Shown: positions 1 through 9,216 of the stretch, in pieces | How positions within the stretch are numbered: the first letter of the stretch is position 1 | Layout: each line of letters starts with the position of its first letter | Source of the DNA: Natronobacterium gregoryi SP2 | Lineage (GTDB): Archaea; Halobacteriota; Halobacteria; Halobacteriales; Natrialbaceae | NCBI RefSeq assembly: GCF_000230715.2 | Contig: NC_019792.1 | Coordinates: 3,224,001 to 3,288,000, forward strand | Direction: 5' to 3' | Length of the DNA: 64,000 bases | Notes under the pieces: generated by a model | Databases searched by the model: none | What the model saw: only the letters and a program-made list of their open reading frames with translations | What the model was told of the DNA's origin: nothing | Position numbers and translations under genes: made by a program

Positions 1-946
1 TACAGATCGAGCCCGGACCGATACCGACCTTGATCCCGTCGGCGAAGTCGACGAGTTCCTGGGCGGCCTCGCGGGTACCGACGTTGCCGACGACGACGTC
101 TGCCTCCACGGTTTCCTTGATCTCGCGTGCACCCTCGATGACGTTTCGATTGTGGGCGTGTGCGGTGTCGATAAAGAGGATATCCGCGCCGGCTTCGTCG
201 GCCGCCTCGGCACGGTCGTCCTCGAAGGGGCTGACCGCGACGCCGAGCCGGAGCCGTCCCTCCTCGTCGCGGACGGCCTCCTTGTACTCACGCCGCTGGA
301 GGATACCCTGCATCGTGACCAGCCCCACGAGGAGGTTCTCGTCGTCGACGACCGGAACGCGCTCGATCTTGTGCTCGTACATCAGATCGAACGCGTCGCG
401 GGGATCGACGCCTTCATCGACCGTGATGACTTCGTCGGTCATCGCCTCGGTGACCGGATCGTCCTCGTTGACCTCGAGGTGCGGGCGGATGTCGGTGCTC
501 GAGATGATGCCGAGTACTTCACCGCGCGTGTTGACGACGGGTGCGCCGCCGACACCTTCGTGAGCCATCAGGTTGTCTACCTCGCGGACGGTCATCTCGG
601 GGTCCGCGGTGACCACATTCTCGGCGGGGATGACGAGCTCGTCGGCGCTTTTGACGCGTTCGATCTCCTCGACCATCTCGTCGACGTTCATGTTCCGGTG
701 GAGGACGCCGAGACCGCCGTGGCGAGCCATCGCGATCGCCATTTCACTTTCCGTGACAGTGTCCATCGCCGCCGAGAGAATCGGGACCGACACCGCGACG
801 TTCGTGGAGACTTGCGAGGTGAGGTCCGCGTCGTCCGGTTCGACCCGGCTCTCTTTGGGTCGCAATAAGACGTCGTCGAACGTTAGCGCTTCCGGTACCT
901 GGAGTTTCGAAGAATAAGGCTCGTGCTCGGGAACGTCGTTCGCCAT
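1..946 (-). CDS. guaB: IMP dehydrogenase, 5' part (runs off left edge)
   Basis: Inosine-5'-monophosphate dehydrogenase oxidises IMP to XMP with NAD+, the first committed step of GMP synthesis in the cytoplasm. The start is ATG at 946 on the minus strand, and about 315 codons are present. The N-terminal barrel part includes the family segment SAAMDTVTES. A pair of CBS regulatory domains follows, and the frame then returns to the barrel. At the very edge (window bases 1-30) the catalytic loop reads VGIGPGSIC, so the active-site cysteine is the last or nearly last residue visible. The rest of the barrel and the flap lie outside the window. The gene is transcribed away from the window, and no partner gene is seen. 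The family call is secure. Confidence 0.95.
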   Translation of the reverse strand, partial: MANDVPEHEPYSSKLQVPEALTFDDVLLRPKESRVEPDDADLTSQVSTNVAVSVPILSAAMDTVTESEMAIAMARHGGLGVLHRNMNVDEMVEEIERVKSADELVIPAENVVTADPEMTVREVDNLMAHEGVGGAPVVNTRGEVLGIISSTDIRPHLEVNEDDPVTEAMTDEVITVDEGVDPRDAFDLMYEHKIERVPVVDDENLLVGLVTMQGILQRREYKEAVRDEEGRLRLGVAVSPFEDDRAEAADEAGADILFIDTAHAHNRNVIEGAREIKETVEADVVVGNVGTREAAQELVDFADGIKVGIGPGSIC

Positions 947-1370
947 GTAAACCGTCCGAACCCGCGAGTCAAAAGCGTTGCGAGATGCGACCCGGCTGTG
1001 AACTGTCGACACGGTTCCCGACGGCGTGCTCGCAGCCCCGCAACACAAATTCGTACATCTGAAACCGTATCTGGCCGCTAGTGTTTGCGGACAAATGTAT
1101 CGTGAAAACTCGTCTCACACAACGTTTATTGACAATCCGATCATTGGTCTTGGTATGTACGCTGTGAGTTCCAGCGGGGCCCGAATCGGTGGTCGGATGA
1201 GTGCCGTCTCCGCCTCCAAATTTACATTCGGGAATATCAAACTCACAGCACGAGGGCGTAATCGGGCGGACTGGTGGAATCTCCTTCAAGCCTGCCACCA
1301 GTTGCAACCTGAACGGGAACGTCCGTCACATCGCCCACCGGCCTCGGGTCATGGCCATCGACCCTAAGCC
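947..1370. other. Intergenic region between divergent guaB and a membrane protein gene
   Basis: About 420 bases between divergently transcribed genes. Overlapping open frames exist on both strands (a plus-strand frame from about 1155 and a minus-strand frame ending near 969), but neither gives a recognisable protein. The stretch should hold the promoters of both flanking genes; I see no strong TATA box close to either start and no repeat. Confidence 0.4.
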
Positions 1371-2291
1371 ATGAGCTCGTCCGAACACCCGGTTGCCCTC
1401 CGCCTCGAGTCGTTAGTCGGTGGTAACGCCCGCCTGCTGGCGCTGGTGATGATGCTACCGTTGATCGACGGCGTCTTCCCGGCGCTGATCCTCGCGGGCG
1501 CGCTCGACGACCCGATCGGGGCCGTCCAGGTCGGTCTGCTGATCTTCGGCGGCAGCGCGACGGTTGCCGTCATTCTGGCGGAGATGACCGGGACGCCCCG
1601 TGAACAGGCCAAGGTCGTCTTACTCGTCGGCATCCCGGTGATACTGCTCTCGGCGGTGCAGGCAGCGCTCGCGCCGGCAATCGAGAGCGTCCTCAATATC
1701 GTCATCTTCGAACGGTTCGCGGCACTCGTGATCCTCGCCATCGCGGCCAAAACTGCAAGCGCGACGATCGGCGAGTATCTCCCCAGCCCAGGAGTCATCA
1801 TCGGCCTCGGACTGGTTGCGAGCCTGGATCTCAACGGCATGGCGTTTATCATGATGGACGATCCTGCGCTGGTCGCAAACTCCATCCTTGCGGCCGTCGT
1901 TGGCGTCGTCTTCGCGCTGGCAGTCGCGCTCGGTGGCCCATACCTCCGGAAGTACATGGACATCGACCGGTTCCGCTTTGGCAGCGCGGTCGCACTCGGC
2001 CTGTTGCCAATCGCGCTGGTTGCAGATACCTTCGGGCAGGCACCACTGGCCGCATTGGTCGTCGCAGCTATCTTTGCGATCGACCCGCCACTCGAGGGTG
2101 ACGAAGACGAAGAGGGCGAAGACGACTCCTTGGCTCCGGCGGTTGGGACGGGACCGCTACCTGATGGCGGCAACTGGGGAGCGTATGGACCAAAGAAAAC
2201 TCAGTCGACCGACAGCCACGAGTCGACTGACCCCGAGGGTTACCCCGGCGACGACACGACGGACTCGGAAGGCCGGGCCCCCTGGTTGTGA
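1371..2291 (+). CDS. DUF5794-like haloarchaeal integral membrane protein
   Basis: A 306-residue protein of unknown function resembling a family of haloarchaeal membrane proteins annotated DUF5794. It has about seven hydrophobic segments from residue 20 to 240 (for example around LIDGVFPALILAGALDD and GIPVILLSAVQAAL). A soluble, acidic, low-complexity tail of about 70 residues, rich in D, E, S and T, follows. The ATG at 1371 directly precedes a short cytoplasmic stretch and the first membrane segment. No catalytic motif is visible. It is followed 48 bases later by tRNA-Trp on the same strand. The DUF assignment is from recall of the family's look, not a search. Confidence 0.7.
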   Translation: MSSSEHPVALRLESLVGGNARLLALVMMLPLIDGVFPALILAGALDDPIGAVQVGLLIFGGSATVAVILAEMTGTPREQAKVVLLVGIPVILLSAVQAALAPAIESVLNIVIFERFAALVILAIAAKTASATIGEYLPSPGVIIGLGLVASLDLNGMAFIMMDDPALVANSILAAVVGVVFALAVALGGPYLRKYMDIDRFRFGSAVALGLLPIALVADTFGQAPLAALVVAAIFAIDPPLEGDEDEEGEDDSLAPAVGTGPLPDGGNWGAYGPKKTQSTDSHESTDPEGYPGDDTTDSEGRAPWL

Positions 2292-2339
2292 TAATCGAAT
2301 CGAAACGGATTTAGGGGGCATCGCCCTACGAAAGACCGC

Positions 2340-2513
2340 GGGGTCGTGGCCAAGCCAGGTATGGCGACTGACTCCAGAGGCATGCGCCCGGGACGACACT
2401 CCAGACTGATATACTGATCGAACGCCTGATCAGCGTTCGTGTGATGACCCTCTGGAGTTCCGAGGCGCACCGGAGATATCAGTCGATCGGGGGTTCAAAT
2501 CCCTCCGACCCCA
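2340..2513 (+). tRNA. trnW: tRNA-Trp (anticodon CCA) with a 100-nt intron
   Basis: Acceptor strands GGGGTCG (2340-2346) and CGACCCC (2506-2512) pair, with discriminator A2513. The D arm is GCC...GGC, the anticodon stem is ACTGA (2367-2371) with TCAGT (2479-2483), and the anticodon CCA is at 2374-2376. The T loop TTCAAAT sits in a five-pair stem. CCA is not encoded. The anticodon loop is interrupted. CTCC (2372-2375) pairs with GGAG (2472-2475), flanked by three-base bulges AGA and ATA, and TGCGCC pairs with GGCGCA inside, forming the archaeal bulge-helix-bulge. Cutting after the second base of each bulge gives exons 2340-2377 and 2478-2513 and a normal seven-base loop. A short T run follows at 2515. 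Confidence 0.96.
2378..2477 (+). ncRNA. tRNA-Trp intron carrying a two-guide box C/D RNA
   Basis: The excised intron contains guide signals for the pre-tRNA in which it sits. ACTGATAT (2405-2412), followed by a D box CTGA at 2414-2417, is complementary to 2476-2483; the fifth base before the D box faces T2479, tRNA position 39. A GTGATGA box (2441-2447) is followed by a ten-base guide (2449-2458) perfectly complementary to 2371-2380. Taking CCGA at 2460 as the degenerate D-type box, its fifth upstream base faces C2374, the wobble base C34. These are the two 2'-O-methylation targets known for the Haloferax volcanii tRNA-Trp intron, so function follows from established knowledge and from the complementarity seen here. 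Confidence 0.88.
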
Positions 2514-3056
2514 CTTTTGCCTTCGTGGATTAGTAATCGACAGACGTGAGCGGGTTCGCCGTCATTCGGATCAAGATTTCACCGAAGGATTTGAACCCCT
2601 CATCGACTGGTCATGCACGGCGTCTGGCGATTACTGAGATTTCACTTCCGGCAATAATAGCTGCAACTCTTCCGGCAACCATTGAGAACTTCTGAATTGC
2701 CCGCTCGAGATCCTCGATGTAACTGTGATCGGTTGCGCCCGAGCAATTCCACTGTGCTATATTAACGCAGACTCTATATAAGAATCTCCTTATAGGAAAG
2801 GCTTAAGCTGTTGTGTAGCGAAGCTATAGGGGAGAAGCGGGACAAACGGATCTCACTAATCAGTTACCGAATTAGTGACAGCGGTTCCGTGTCCCCGATT
2901 GACTACACTCCGACGTCCCTCTTACTGCTCTTCCCTGTTACCTCTCTCTGGTAGCGGAACAAGCAGTAAGAGGAAAACAGAGTATGGGCCGCTTCCGCCA
3001 ACAGAAAGTGCAGTCACTAATCACAACCAGAAAGAGAGACAGTTATTGGTTGTCAC
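2514..3056. other. A/T-richer spacer after tRNA-Trp, no clear gene
   Basis: The sequence becomes visibly A/T-richer just downstream of the tRNA. A minus-strand frame near 2614-2790 reads like a short protein end but has no ATG start. TATA-like sequence (CTATATAAGAATC) lies near 2771. A 12-base piece near 2584 is the inverse complement of the tRNA T arm, but it is too short and in the wrong orientation to call an attachment site. I see no integrase gene. Confidence 0.4.
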
Positions 3057-3221
3057 TCATTCGTCGCGCCCGAGCAGGGTAGCGCATTCGTCTCGTAATT
3101 TGGCTGCGGAAGCCCGGCGAGATCGATGCACCTCCTCGTTCTCGGCCAACTCGCTCATCTCTTCGTAGATCAGTGCGAGCTGCCGAACGTCAACCACCAG
3201 AAGGGCCTTGGATTTCAACAT
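3057..3221 (-). CDS. Small hypothetical protein (54 aa)
   Basis: An ATG at 3221 opens a 54-residue frame ending at TGA 3057-3059. The product is a charged, helix-prone peptide (core IYEEMSELAENEE, then an Arg-rich stretch) without membrane segments or cysteine pairs. A/T-rich sequence with TTTTATGCATTAAAA lies just upstream and could be a promoter. It is divergent from the type IIG enzyme gene that starts at 3361, so it could be a small regulator or controller of that gene. That is only positional inference; no family is recognised. Confidence 0.4.
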   Translation of the reverse strand: MLKSKALLVVDVRQLALIYEEMSELAENEEVHRSRRASAAKLRDECATLLGRDE

Positions 3222-3360
3222 TAGAGAAAATATGCTTTTAATGCATAAAATAGGTGTCGATTATGCACACTGGTTGTAGGTTGGATTGTGATGCTTTCCA
3301 AATACTTATCGGGGATTGCTAAGATGACTTCACCAGTAAGCGAATCTCTCATTCCCTATC

Positions 3361-6300
3361 ATGGCTCCACAATCAGCAGACACGACCTCAATGGAATTTG
3401 TTGAGCAGGCGTTCAATACATCAGTCGATGAAGAGGCCAGAGAAGAGCTTCTGCAAGTCATTGACGATACGATTTCAAATCTGCGTGAGCAGATGAAAGA
3501 CGATACGCTCGAGAGTATGCTCCGAGCGGATTCCGGGTCTTACACACTCCGAGGCAGTATGACTCGGGATGGGCTTCAACCTGAGCCATTCACTCAACAG
3601 GCGGTTATTGAGCCGCTCCTTGATACTCTTGGGTACGAATACGCGACGGAAGCAGGCGGCCTTTCCGGGGGACGGACAATGGTTGCTGACTACACCGTCT
3701 CCCTTCGCGATTATGAGAACGTAGACTCAACCCGATTACTCATCGAGGCCGAGCCAATCAACAAACAGCTCGATTCACGCGAGCATGGTGCAGGCCAAGT
3801 CCGTGACTGGTTGAGCCAACGAGAGTTCGAGTCCGACTTCGGATTTGCTACGGATGGACTTCGTTGGATGTTCATTCGGTACGATCCTGATTCCTATTCG
3901 CACAACACCATCGAAGAGATCGATCTACAGCCTGTTTTCCTCGCTCTATTTCAGAATCAGGTCGGTGAGCGGAAGCCGGTCGAAGAGGCGGTCTTCGATG
4001 CAGATGTAGAACAAGTTGACCGGCTCATTCGGACCTTTGAATTTTCTAACTTCGTCTCTATTGCCGGGGAAGCCCGTCAGGTTATCAGGCAGAAGCAGGA
4101 GGAGATCACTGACGAGTTCTACGACGACTATATTCAGTATGTCTTTGGTATCATCGATGACTCGGAAGAGACGCAACGATCGTTGATACACGATGGGGTT
4201 GTCGCACCATCTGGTGCCACAGGCGATGATACACGATTGTTTTCGGTTGAGTTGATGAACCGACTAATCTTCATCAAGTTCCTCGAAGACAAGCACATCG
4301 TTCGCCCTGATCTCCTTAAGACTGTTCTCGATACCTACGAGGACGGCCTCTATACTGAATCGCTCTACAAGTCTTTTGTTCAACAGCTATTCTATGATGT
4401 GCTAAATAAACGGCCAGACGACCGGCCACCTCAAATTCAGGACATTGAGCTGTTTAATGACATTCCATACCTCAATGGTGGCCTCTTCCGCCCCTCGATA
4501 GAACATGACGGAAGCGGGGACCGGGAGGCGTTTGAAGAGCGAGATTTCGACGTTCGGGATAGTGTCCTAATCTCGATCATCGAATTGCTTGAGAGCTATA
4601 GTTTCTCCGCTGACGGCTCACCTACGGATCTCGATCCGAGTGTTCTCGGGAACGTTTTCGAGAAGACAATCAACTACATTACAGGAGATAACGCGGATCA
4701 GAACAAAGAACTCGGAGCGTACTACACCCCAAAGGAGATTACGCGCTTCAGTGCAGAACAGACCGTTCGACCGGCACTATTTGATCGATTAAAGGACGTT
4801 CTGATCGAAGAGCGAGGGTGGCCGGAAGCAGAACTCGAGAACTACGATACGGTCTACGAACTCATCGAAGCAGTCCCCCCATCACTTGATCTCATTGGAA
4901 CCATGCTTGATGAGGTGAACGACTTCCGTGTCGTTGACCCTGCGTGTGGGAGTGGACACTTCCTGACTTCTGTGCTTGAAGAAATCGTCAGTATCCGTCG
5001 CGCACTTTGGGCACAAAACGAGTCTTATCCCCACGAATACCGCCTGAAGAAAGTAACCGTTCAGAATAATATCTATGGTGTAGATATTGTAGGTCCGGCT
5101 GTCGAGATCGGTAAGCTACGCTGCTGGCTATCGATTATTGCCGAGCTTGAAGAGAAAGACATTGAAGAACTTGACCAAGAAGAGTTAGCACTGCCGAATA
5201 TTGCTTTCAACCTTCGGCAAGGTAACAGCCTAATCGGATATACCGGCTTCCCCGAGACGACAGACGACGGTGATCTCTACACCCTCGAAAGCTTTAACGA
5301 GGATACTGTCAGGACACGGTATCAAAACATCATCGACGAGATCGATGCCTACGAAGAAGCTATTACAGGAGAACAAGCCGAAGAACATCGGCGTGAAGCC
5401 AATCGTCTCCTACAGAACGCTCGCGATGAGCTGATTGATGACGTTCGTGATGATTTCCTCTCAGCAGGTGTCGATGACATTACTACTGAGCAAGTTGAGA
5501 ACTTCGATCCTTTCCATTGGGTTCTCGAGTTCGCAGAAGTGTATGCTGATGGCGGGTTCGACGTTATCGTTGGCAACCCACCGTGGGAGCGATTAAAGCC
5601 ACTCCGTGACGACTTCTTCTCTCGATACGATCCCGCGTTTAGGACCAGACCTCCGAAAGAGAAAGACGAAACTCAGGATGAGCTATTAGAAGACGAACAT
5701 ATAGCTGAAAAATGGGAAGAGTACTTAGATGAAATGGAAATGCGGTCTGAGTACTATAAAAGCAGTAGTCAGTATGACCTACAACGACCGGAGATTGATG
5801 GTCGTGTTAAACCCAATCCGAATGATCTGTCTGCCTTGTTCTTTGAGCGCACCTTCAGTCTCGCAAATGGCGAGTCCTATGTAGCACAGGTCCTTCCCGG
5901 TACAATATTTAACGGGGCTTCCTGTAAGGATCTACGGAGCTACCTATTAGATAGCACTCAAGTAAATTCAATGCCGGTCTTTGAAAACCACGGCATTTTT
6001 GAACAGATTGATAACCGATACAAGTTTGGGATAATCGTCTTCGAGAATTGGGGTTCCACAGACAGCGTTCTTGGAAAATACCAAGAGGGGAACGTTGACG
6101 TTCTGAAAGAATTTGAGGAAGAGGCTATCGAGATGCCTAAAGAAGTTTTGGAAAGGTACTCACCGGAAGCAAGGATTTTCCCCTTCATTGAATCTGAAAG
6201 GAAGCTCGAGGTTCTACAATCGATAATTCAAAATCCACCCCTCGGAGATGAGAGCGCTTCTGAGTCGTATATGGAGCCATATCAAGGTCTTCGTCGGACC

Positions 6301-7245
6301 AGCGACTCTGATCGATTCGTGGATCAATCGGAAGCAGAATACCCCGTTTACGGTGGGAAAAATATCTACCAGTTCACCTACACTCCTGACTTTATTGATG
6401 ATATTGAACCGCCCGAATTTTGGAGTGTCGAAGTAGAGACTGATCCCGAGCGTAGCGCGAAACAGCGTATGCGGGAGAAGACCATTAGGGACCTGAAGAG
6501 TGCTATCTATGAGGAGTTCGATGGTACTGGTTCTCAGAAAGGGTTTGTGAACGACTTATTAGAAGAGCATCGCGACAAACCGCTGTCTGAGGAAGACGTT
6601 CTCTTAGACTGTACTGAATACAGGATCGGATTGCGGCGCATTACTAATTCTACCAACGAGCGAACGTTAATCGCAACGATTCTACCAAAAGGAATCATTT
6701 GTCATAATACCGTTCTGACGATTCGTAATTACCGTATCGAGCCATATGAGGACGGTCTTGAAGAAGATCCGTTACATAACTTCTATCAAAGAGCGTTTAC
6801 AGATCATGAACTCCTCGCAAAAGTAGGACTACTGAACTCGCTACCATTTGACTATTTATTGAGAACTAAAATTGACACGCAGATTGTGACATACAAGTTC
6901 AAAGAATCTCAAATGCCGGATCTAAAAGAAGGAGACGAATACTTCGAGTATATTGCGTTGCGAGCAGCTCGATTGAACTGCTACGGCGAAGAATTTGCTG
7001 AAATGCGTGACCGACTTGGTGGTATCGATCCCGTGGCTGATGAACAAAAACGACGACAGCTACAGGCTGAAATTGATGCTGCGTCTTTCCACGCATATGG
7101 ATTAGATCGTGAAGAAACCAAGTTCGTATTAGACGACTTCCATCGGGTTAACAGTCCTCGAATGATGGACGAACAATACTTCGATCTGGTACTCGAGAAA
7201 TATGATGACCTGAAGAACAAGAAGCTCGAAGAGTCTACTGCGTAA
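3361..7245 (+). CDS. Type IIG (Eco57I-like) restriction endonuclease-methyltransferase
   Basis: A single 1294-residue polypeptide expected to methylate adenine N6 and cut DNA. The N-terminal region resembles a restriction nuclease domain, with D110 and an E129-E131-K135 cluster that could form a PD-(D/E)XK-type site. The methyltransferase core follows: GAYYTP near residue 450, SAM-binding DPACGSGHFL near 525, and catalytic GNPPW near 737. The C-terminal part (about 800-1250) resembles a TaqI-type target-recognition region. BREX PglX has a related core, but no other BREX or DISARM gene is present, so a solitary type IIG enzyme is the better call. Codon use is clearly more A/T-rich than in neighbours. 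Together with the flanking transposases and tRNA-Trp, this indicates acquisition by transfer. Confidence 0.85.
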   Translation: MAPQSADTTSMEFVEQAFNTSVDEEAREELLQVIDDTISNLREQMKDDTLESMLRADSGSYTLRGSMTRDGLQPEPFTQQAVIEPLLDTLGYEYATEAGGLSGGRTMVADYTVSLRDYENVDSTRLLIEAEPINKQLDSREHGAGQVRDWLSQREFESDFGFATDGLRWMFIRYDPDSYSHNTIEEIDLQPVFLALFQNQVGERKPVEEAVFDADVEQVDRLIRTFEFSNFVSIAGEARQVIRQKQEEITDEFYDDYIQYVFGIIDDSEETQRSLIHDGVVAPSGATGDDTRLFSVELMNRLIFIKFLEDKHIVRPDLLKTVLDTYEDGLYTESLYKSFVQQLFYDVLNKRPDDRPPQIQDIELFNDIPYLNGGLFRPSIEHDGSGDREAFEERDFDVRDSVLISIIELLESYSFSADGSPTDLDPSVLGNVFEKTINYITGDNADQNKELGAYYTPKEITRFSAEQTVRPALFDRLKDVLIEERGWPEAELENYDTVYELIEAVPPSLDLIGTMLDEVNDFRVVDPACGSGHFLTSVLEEIVSIRRALWAQNESYPHEYRLKKVTVQNNIYGVDIVGPAVEIGKLRCWLSIIAELEEKDIEELDQEELALPNIAFNLRQGNSLIGYTGFPETTDDGDLYTLESFNEDTVRTRYQNIIDEIDAYEEAITGEQAEEHRREANRLLQNARDELIDDVRDDFLSAGVDDITTEQVENFDPFHWVLEFAEVYADGGFDVIVGNPPWERLKPLRDDFFSRYDPAFRTRPPKEKDETQDELLEDEHIAEKWEEYLDEMEMRSEYYKSSSQYDLQRPEIDGRVKPNPNDLSALFFERTFSLANGESYVAQVLPGTIFNGASCKDLRSYLLDSTQVNSMPVFENHGIFEQIDNRYKFGIIVFENWGSTDSVLGKYQEGNVDVLKEFEEEAIEMPKEVLERYSPEARIFPFIESERKLEVLQSIIQNPPLGDESASESYMEPYQGLRRTSDSDRFVDQSEAEYPVYGGKNIYQFTYTPDFIDDIEPPEFWSVEVETDPERSAKQRMREKTIRDLKSAIYEEFDGTGSQKGFVNDLLEEHRDKPLSEEDVLLDCTEYRIGLRRITNSTNERTLIATILPKGIICHNTVLTIRNYRIEPYEDGLEEDPLHNFYQRAFTDHELLAKVGLLNSLPFDYLLRTKIDTQIVTYKFKESQMPDLKEGDEYFEYIALRAARLNCYGEEFAEMRDRLGGIDPVADEQKRRQLQAEIDAASFHAYGLDREETKFVLDDFHRVNSPRMMDEQYFDLVLEKYDDLKNKKLEESTA

Positions 7246-7322
7246 ATCCCTACGTTTCGTTCGTTCGATACAGGTAACGCACAAGCTGCGTCGCTGCCTC
7301 TTCGCTCAGCGCCTCTTCATAC

Positions 7323-7823
7323 TCAAGGACATAAGTACGTAAAGACATTCGGCGGTTCGATGTCGTCAAGCGCGGTCAGTGCAGCCTCTTGAAGTTCATC
7401 CAGTGTGTTGAACAAGCGGTTGCCGAGTGCTTGATTGAGTCGTCGCCAGCACTCTTCCACGGGGTTCAGCTCTGGTGAACCCCGTGGAAGGTAACACAGT
7501 TCGATCGGAGTTCCTTCGGCGAATGCCTGCACCTTGTTCGCCGTAAAATAGGAGGCATTATCTAAGACAACGCAGATTTTCTCGCCGAACTCGGTTTGGA
7601 GAGCGTCGAGCAACCGGATTGTGGTGTCGCTGTTGAAATTCTCCTCACACGGGAGAAAGAACGTCTCGCCGCTATTGCTGACTGCCCCGAGGAGTTTGAT
7701 GCTGTCCCACGCGCCCGTCACCGGGAGTGACGGGCGCTCCCCTTCTGGAAACCACGCGTAGATCAGCGTCGAGAGAACCTGTCGCGTCTGATCGATGGTC
7801 AGGATCGTGTATTCATCGTCCAA
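7323..7823 (-). CDS. IS630-family transposase, catalytic part (frame B)
   Basis: Carries the DDE catalytic domain of an IS630 transposase. The first Asp is in ILTIDQ, the second in VVLDNAS and the Glu in SPELNPVEECW, so all three acidic residues are present. The listed ATG at 7823 is internal. The frame stays open upstream to the run of seven T (seven A on the coding strand) at 7834-7840, where it meets the N-terminal frame. Reading -1 at that run joins ...EGFKK to RDNLDDEYTILTID without losing residues, so the product is probably made by frameshifting, or the copy suffered a one-base indel. Confidence 0.8.
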   Translation of the reverse strand: MDDEYTILTIDQTRQVLSTLIYAWFPEGERPSLPVTGAWDSIKLLGAVSNSGETFFLPCEENFNSDTTIRLLDALQTEFGEKICVVLDNASYFTANKVQAFAEGTPIELCYLPRGSPELNPVEECWRRLNQALGNRLFNTLDELQEAALTALDDIEPPNVFTYLCP

Positions 7824-8344
7824 GTTGTCGCGCTTTTTTTGAACCCTTCTTCCCAGGCCTCTTGGGCTCGTTCGTCGGACTTGTGGAACTCCGGCCGGGC
7901 TGTCTTCCAGGACAGCCCGGCCTCGGACATCAGTCGTCGGACGTGACGTTCGCAGTACTCAACACCGAATTCTTCGGAGAGATAGTGACGCGCTAGTGAA
8001 ACAGACCACGCGGGCGCGTCGTATCCAACGTCTTCGGGAGACTCGTGAAGTACCTCAACAAACTGCTCGTGCTCGTCGTCAGAGAGTTCGGATGGTCTGC
8101 CCTCTCGTGGTTTGTCGTAGACGACCTCCTCGAACGGCTCGTCGGCGAGCCGTTCGAGTCGATTGAACCATTTCGAGGCCCAACTGCTGGAAAATCCATA
8201 GAGTGCGGCGGCTTCTGCTTGCGTTAGATCTTCTATCTCTTTGTAGGTGATCGCGGCCATGAGCCGCTTTGTTGCATCGGCATCATCGACCTCCGCCAAG
8301 ATCTGGCGGAGGTCTTCGACAGAGACGTTCTCAAACGTCGCCAT
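7799..8344 (-). CDS. IS630-family transposase, N-terminal part (frame A)
   Basis: The N-terminal helix-turn-helix part of the transposase starts at ATG 8344. An HTH lies around TQAEAAALYGFSSSWASKW, followed by a linker with GRPSELSD and a second winged-helix segment (HYLSEEFGVEYCERHVRRLM). This arrangement is typical of IS630. The frame runs past the A7 stretch into about ten unrelated residues and stops at 7799, overlapping frame B. On its own it would be a DNA-binding protein without catalytic residues. Confidence 0.75.
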   Translation of the reverse strand: MATFENVSVEDLRQILAEVDDADATKRLMAAITYKEIEDLTQAEAAALYGFSSSWASKWFNRLERLADEPFEEVVYDKPREGRPSELSDDEHEQFVEVLHESPEDVGYDAPAWSVSLARHYLSEEFGVEYCERHVRRLMSEAGLSWKTARPEFHKSDERAQEAWEEGFKKSATTWTMNTRS

Positions 8345-8433
8345 ACTATTCCCCCGCATCTAGAGATACATGAAGTTTTAGCCATCAGTATGAACGGATC
8401 GATGTAACGAATGAAAAAACGCATGATAGCACG

Positions 8434-9216
8434 TTGTTCAAGACGGGATCGTGGCTGCAAGGACGGCTAGTTTTGCTTGATCTGGCGTACTTCAAGTACC
8501 GCCGCTTCGCGTTGATCGATGAGAACGACGGGTACTTCGTGAGTCGGCTGAAGCAGAACGCAAACCCGGTGATAACGGAGGAATTGCGGGAATGGCGCGG
8601 CCGCGCCATTCCCTTGGAGGGCAAGCAGATTCACGATGTGATCGATGATCTGCACCGCCAGTACATTGATGTAGAAGTCGAGGTAGCGTTCAAGCGAGGG
8701 CCGTACGAGGGGACACGGTCACGAGATACGAAGCGATTTCGCGTCGTCGGCGTCCGCAACGAGGACGCCGACGACTACCATCTGTACGTGACGAATTTGC
8801 CGCGAGAGGAGTTCTTGCCGGAGGATCTAGCCACGCTGTATCGGTGTCGGTGGGAGGTGGAGTTGCTGTTTCGTGAGTTGAAGACGCAGTACGAACTGGA
8901 CGAGTTCGACACGAGCAACCCGGTCGTGGTAGAGATCTTGCTGTATGCAGCGTTGTTGTCACTGCTGGTGAGCCGCGATCTGTTGGATCTAGTCACTGAG
9001 CAGGCGGATGATGAACTCGTATTTCCGCCGGAACGCTGGGCGGCGACCTTCCGGTCGCACGCCCAGCTCATCCTCCACGAACTCGGTGAGTTCCTCGGGT
9101 ACTCGCCACCACCGTTGCTGGAACGGCTGATCGAAGACGCACAGAAGATCCACAAGCAACGACCGATCTTACAAGAGACGCTCGCTACCGCCACGCAACC
9201 GAGGTGTGAGGCTTAG
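8434..9216 (+). pseudogene. ISH8-like (IS4-family) transposase, C-terminal remnant
   Basis: About 260 residues match the C-terminal two thirds of ISH8-type IS4 transposases. KTGSWLQGRLVLLDLAYFK carries the middle Asp of the DDE triad. The Y-(2)-R-(3)-E-(6)-K signature appears as YRCRWEVELLFRELK, which supplies the Glu. The natural C-terminus is present. The N-terminal region with the first catalytic Asp is missing: the frame stays readable only back to about 8405 and closes at 8371. The adjoining IS630-type element probably caused the loss. It should be non-functional. Confidence 0.85.

Larger units (their letters stand above)
7300..8400 (-). mobile_element. IS630-family insertion sequence (two overlapping transposase frames)
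   Basis: The segment holds both transposase reading frames of an IS630-type element on the minus strand. The terminal inverted repeats could not be placed with certainty, so the limits are approximate. The right border lies close to where the ISH8-like transposase remnant becomes readable (about 8405), which suggests that this element inserted into or next to that older one. The left border lies just after the type IIG gene. Confidence 0.7.

Noticed and set aside
2580-2600. Attachment-site duplicate of tRNA-Trp
   Set aside because: Only about 12 bases match the T arm, they are in inverse orientation, and no integrase gene is nearby.
3361-7245. BREX or DISARM defence system
   Set aside because: The methyltransferase resembles PglX in its core, but no PglZ, BrxC, helicase or other partner gene is present on either side.
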